Assembly (NCBI GenBank): GCA_046756405.1
Contig: JBHHWH010000096.1
Coordinates: 1-7,885, forward strand
DNA: 7,885 bases
Direction of reading: 5' to 3'
Source of the DNA: JBHHWH01 sp046756405
GTDB taxonomy: Bacteria > Actinomycetota > Acidimicrobiia > Spongiisociales > ZC4RG35
Part shown: positions 5,911-7,885 of the stretch, one piece after another
Position numbering within the stretch: the stretch's first letter is position 1
Layout of the letters: each line of letters opens with the position of its first letter
The notes under the pieces: generated by a model
The model's input: the letters and a program-made list of their open reading frames with translations, nothing else
What the model was told of the DNA's origin: nothing
Database searches by the model: none
Position numbers and translations under genes: made by a program

Positions 5911-6103
5911 CTACACCGGGCACGCCTTCCGGTGGCGGGCTCACCACTTCCCACCACCTTGTGAGAACAGAGCCTGGACCAGCCGGTATCTAGATTTGCG
6001 GTTGGCAGTCCGGCGCTCTCGGCTTCGGGTCTTGTCGGATCTAGGCAATGAGTTAGGGTTTCGTCTCGCGGCGAGCCTTCTGTGGCGGATGACGTTCTGA
6101 GTC

Positions 6104-6110
6104 GGAGGGA
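6104..6110 (+). promoter_or_regulatory. Ribosome binding site for the TTG start at 6117
   Basis: GGAGGGA stands six bases before the TTG at 6117, while the next in-frame TTG (6129) is too far away. This decides the start. An in-frame stop at 6090-6092 rules out longer forms. Confidence 0.7.
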
Positions 6111-6116
6111 GCGACT

Positions 6117-7885
6117 TTGGGTTTTCACTTGGGCCTTCGGGGGAGGCTCTTACCGATTCTTGTGCTCGCGATTACTCCGTTCAGCCTGAGCTCCCAAGGG
6201 GCAACCGGCGGTACTACCGACCTGCCCGTTCGAGCAGATGACACCGCCGAGGATCTCTCAATGGGACTGCTGCGTAACTCCAAACCCGGTCGTTGGGAGT
6301 TGGACGCCGCGGGTCGCGTGACGGTCGAGATAGTCCATACCCCTGGAGCAGGCGCGTCGGTTCGTGCTGGGATCGATCAGCTTTCTGGCATGGTTCTCCA
6401 GTCGGCACCTGGTGTCATCCTGGCGAAGGTGCCCTCCGTAGGTCTCGCGGCCCTGGAGAGACGTCCCGGGGTTCAGTATCTGCGTTCGCCGATACGAGTC
6501 GACCTCTTGCCTGATGCCGTGTTCGCCTCGGAGTCTTTGTCAACAGAGGGAGATATCCACGTCGTTCTGACGAATGCTGCCTCGTGGCACGCGGCTGGAT
6601 ACCGAGGCGCTGGAGTCAAGATAGGTGTCATTGACTACTTCGACGGCGGCACGTGGTCACTCGCCGAGGCGGCCGGAGCCGTGCCAGCTCCGGCGGGAGT
6701 CTTTTGCCGCGACACAGGAATCTCCTGCGATATCTGGACTGGAGCCTCCAGGCACGGGGTCGCGGTGGCCGAGATCGTCCACGATATGGCGCCTGAGGCA
6801 GTGCTATACCTGGCGACGGCTGTCACCACCACGGACCTTGCAGCCGCGGTCGATTGGTTCGACAGCCAAGGGGTACAGGTCGTTACCCGATCTCTTGGCT
6901 CCCAGTTGGACGGGCCAGGCGACGGGACTGGCTCGGTCGATGCGGTTGTTGACGACGCGGTCAACCGCGGCATGGTCTGGTTCAACGCTGCGGGGAATCA
7001 TGCAAGCGCCAGCGGTGTGACGGCGGGAGGCTACTGGCGAGGCAACTGGGTGGATGGCGATTCCGACGGCTGGATGGAGTTTGCGCCGGGTGATGAGGGG
7101 TTGGGCTTCGTCTGCGGGGGAGTTCAGGGCTTCCGCTGGTCCGATTGGGGTGGTGCTGGGACGACTGACTACGACATCTTGATCACCGACTCCACGTCGG
7201 GTGCGACAGTGGCGACTTCTGTTGGGAATCAAGTGTTGGGCGCTCCGCCACTTGAGATTCCCGGCCCAATCGACTGCAGCGCTCACCCACTTCTGACGCT
7301 GTGGGTCCATCTATTCGACGCTGGGAGTGGAACAAGTGGTGACGTTCTCGAATTCATGGTGAACGGCACAGCCTTCGAATACTCCTCCAATCCGTACTCC
7401 GTGAGCCACCCCGCCGCTGACTCTGCGAACCCAGGGGCGATGGCCGTTGGCGCAATCGACCCACCCACCGACGGCACCATCGCCTACTACAGCTCGCAGG
7501 GCCCAACCAACGATGAGAGGATCAAGCCTGATCTTGCAGCTCCGAGCTGTCTGTCGACTGTCAGCTACCAGCCGGACTGTTTCAACGGTACGAGTGCGGC
7601 AACACCTGTGGCGGCAGGAGCCGCCGCGCTTGTATGGGGGTCGGGCGTGGCCACAACACCGCAAACGGTGACCCAATTCCTCCGCAGCTACAGCGTTGAC
7701 CGGGGTGCTCCGGGAGCTGATCTCATCTACGGAGCCGGTGAGCTGTACCTCGGCGAGCCGCCAAACCAGGCGCCAATCGTGGATGCGGGGCCGGACCAGA
7801 TGGTGATCCTGTCAGGCGCAGCCTTGCTGGACGGAACCGTTGTGGCGGGGGGGGGGGGAGGACAGACCCAGCCCGGCGCGGGGGG
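6117..7885 (+). CDS. Secreted subtilisin-like (S8) serine protease with a PKD-like domain (3' end outside window)
   Basis: The 589 visible residues contain no stop and run off the edge. Start is TTG 6117. Residues 8-30 (RGRLLPILVLAITPFSLSSQ follows a short basic start) are a signal peptide. Residues 50-150 look like a prodomain. The S8 catalytic domain follows: Asp173 in GVKIGVIDYFDGG, His213 in RHGVAVAEIVHDMAPEA, the oxyanion Asn294 in FNAAGNH, and Ser493 in NGTSAATPVAAGAAAL. All key residues are present, so it should be active outside the cell. Between Asn294 and Ser493 is an insert of about 120 residues rich in Trp, Asp and Gly (WVDGDSDGWMEFAPGDEG), as in some actinobacterial subtilases. 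From about 549, PNQAPIVDAGPDQMV is the start of a PKD- or cadherin-like beta domain. The last dozen codons, from about 577, are low-complexity and unreliable. Because the gene starts at TTG and has no stop in the window, simple ATG-based scans miss it. Confidence 0.92.
   Translation, partial: MGFHLGLRGRLLPILVLAITPFSLSSQGATGGTTDLPVRADDTAEDLSMGLLRNSKPGRWELDAAGRVTVEIVHTPGAGASVRAGIDQLSGMVLQSAPGVILAKVPSVGLAALERRPGVQYLRSPIRVDLLPDAVFASESLSTEGDIHVVLTNAASWHAAGYRGAGVKIGVIDYFDGGTWSLAEAAGAVPAPAGVFCRDTGISCDIWTGASRHGVAVAEIVHDMAPEAVLYLATAVTTTDLAAAVDWFDSQGVQVVTRSLGSQLDGPGDGTGSVDAVVDDAVNRGMVWFNAAGNHASASGVTAGGYWRGNWVDGDSDGWMEFAPGDEGLGFVCGGVQGFRWSDWGGAGTTDYDILITDSTSGATVATSVGNQVLGAPPLEIPGPIDCSAHPLLTLWVHLFDAGSGTSGDVLEFMVNGTAFEYSSNPYSVSHPAADSANPGAMAVGAIDPPTDGTIAYYSSQGPTNDERIKPDLAAPSCLSTVSYQPDCFNGTSAATPVAAGAAALVWGSGVATTPQTVTQFLRSYSVDRGAPGADLIYGAGELYLGEPPNQAPIVDAGPDQMVILSGAALLDGTVVAGGGGGQTQPGAG
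7847..7885. other. Run of 12 G and low-complexity window end, probable sequence error
   Basis: Positions 7847-7858 are 12 consecutive G, followed by GGACAGACCCAGCCC and another five G at the end. The PKD-like domain just before it would normally continue with acidic residues (GTV, then Asp-rich). Long G runs at read ends are a known artefact of two-colour sequencing. Confidence 0.65.

Larger units (their letters stand above)
5566..6116. other. Gene-poor stretch between divergent genes, with a recombinase remnant
   Basis: These 551 bases separate the lipoprotein gene (minus) from the subtilase gene (plus). They contain the recombinase tail at 5762-5910 and the ribosome binding site at 6104-6110. 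A TTGTCG (6032-6037), 16 bases, then TAGGGT (6054-6059) is a weak promoter candidate for the subtilase. I see no tRNA, other gene or terminator here; the long open frames across it have no recognisable content. Confidence 0.5.

Noticed and set aside
5151..5993. Plus-strand open frame of 280 residues across 5151-5993
   Set aside because: It runs antisense to the lipoprotein and the recombinase remnant, and its sequence is Arg/Pro/Ser-rich with no domain.
6032..6059. Promoter for the subtilase (TTGTCG, 16 bases, TAGGGT)
   Set aside because: Only partial matches to consensus in GC-rich DNA; kept as a remark in the intergenic entry.
1..7885. CRISPR array, tRNA or rRNA genes, toxin-antitoxin or defence genes
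   Set aside because: I saw no regularly spaced repeats, no cloverleaf-like sequences and no gene recognisable as belonging to such systems.

Overview
The window is GC-rich DNA from an actinobacterium-like genome. An actinobacterial-type IS3 OrfA and large serine recombinase, GTG and TTG starts with clear Shine-Dalgarno sequences, and several exported proteins all point that way; a more exact placement (for example Acidimicrobiia) is only a guess. The right end looks like a contig end: the last 40 or so bases contain a run of 12 G and low-complexity sequence where an ordinary PKD-like domain would be expected.

Layout. Positions 2-352 hold the 3' end of a coiled-coil protein with a C-terminal SEC-C zinc motif. 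Positions 384-1202 encode a cysteine-containing protein that resembles secreted actinobacterial proteins but has no signal peptide. Positions 1233-1882 are a scrambled IS3-family insertion sequence: a left end and orfA on the plus strand, followed directly by the right end and the 3' third of orfB in inverted orientation. On the minus strand come a lipoprotein (2558-1902) and, overlapping it upstream, a small secreted protein (2919-2530). Positions 3008-3070 look like the broken end of an IS21-type element.

Positions 4391-3081 (minus) encode a large serine recombinase that has lost its whole catalytic domain. It sits head to head with a trypsin-like (S1 family) exported peptidase gene (4463-5095) that has lost its signal peptide and has Gln in place of the catalytic His. 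Both genes are cut at the same 4407-4462 junction. A strong hairpin at 5116-5156 ends this gene and the convergent lipoprotein gene (5565-5137). A C-terminal remnant of a second serine recombinase lies at 5762-5910 (minus). A large subtilisin-like (S8) secreted protease starts at a TTG codon at 6117 and runs off the right edge, with a PKD-like domain beginning near 7761.

The genes do not form an evident pathway. The picture is an accessory region where exported or lipid-anchored proteins and two peptidases sit between decayed mobile elements. I did not find a convincing new multi-gene system. The most notable points are the inverted IS3 half-element, the double truncation at 4407-4462, the His-to-Gln peptidase and the duplicated recombinase tail.
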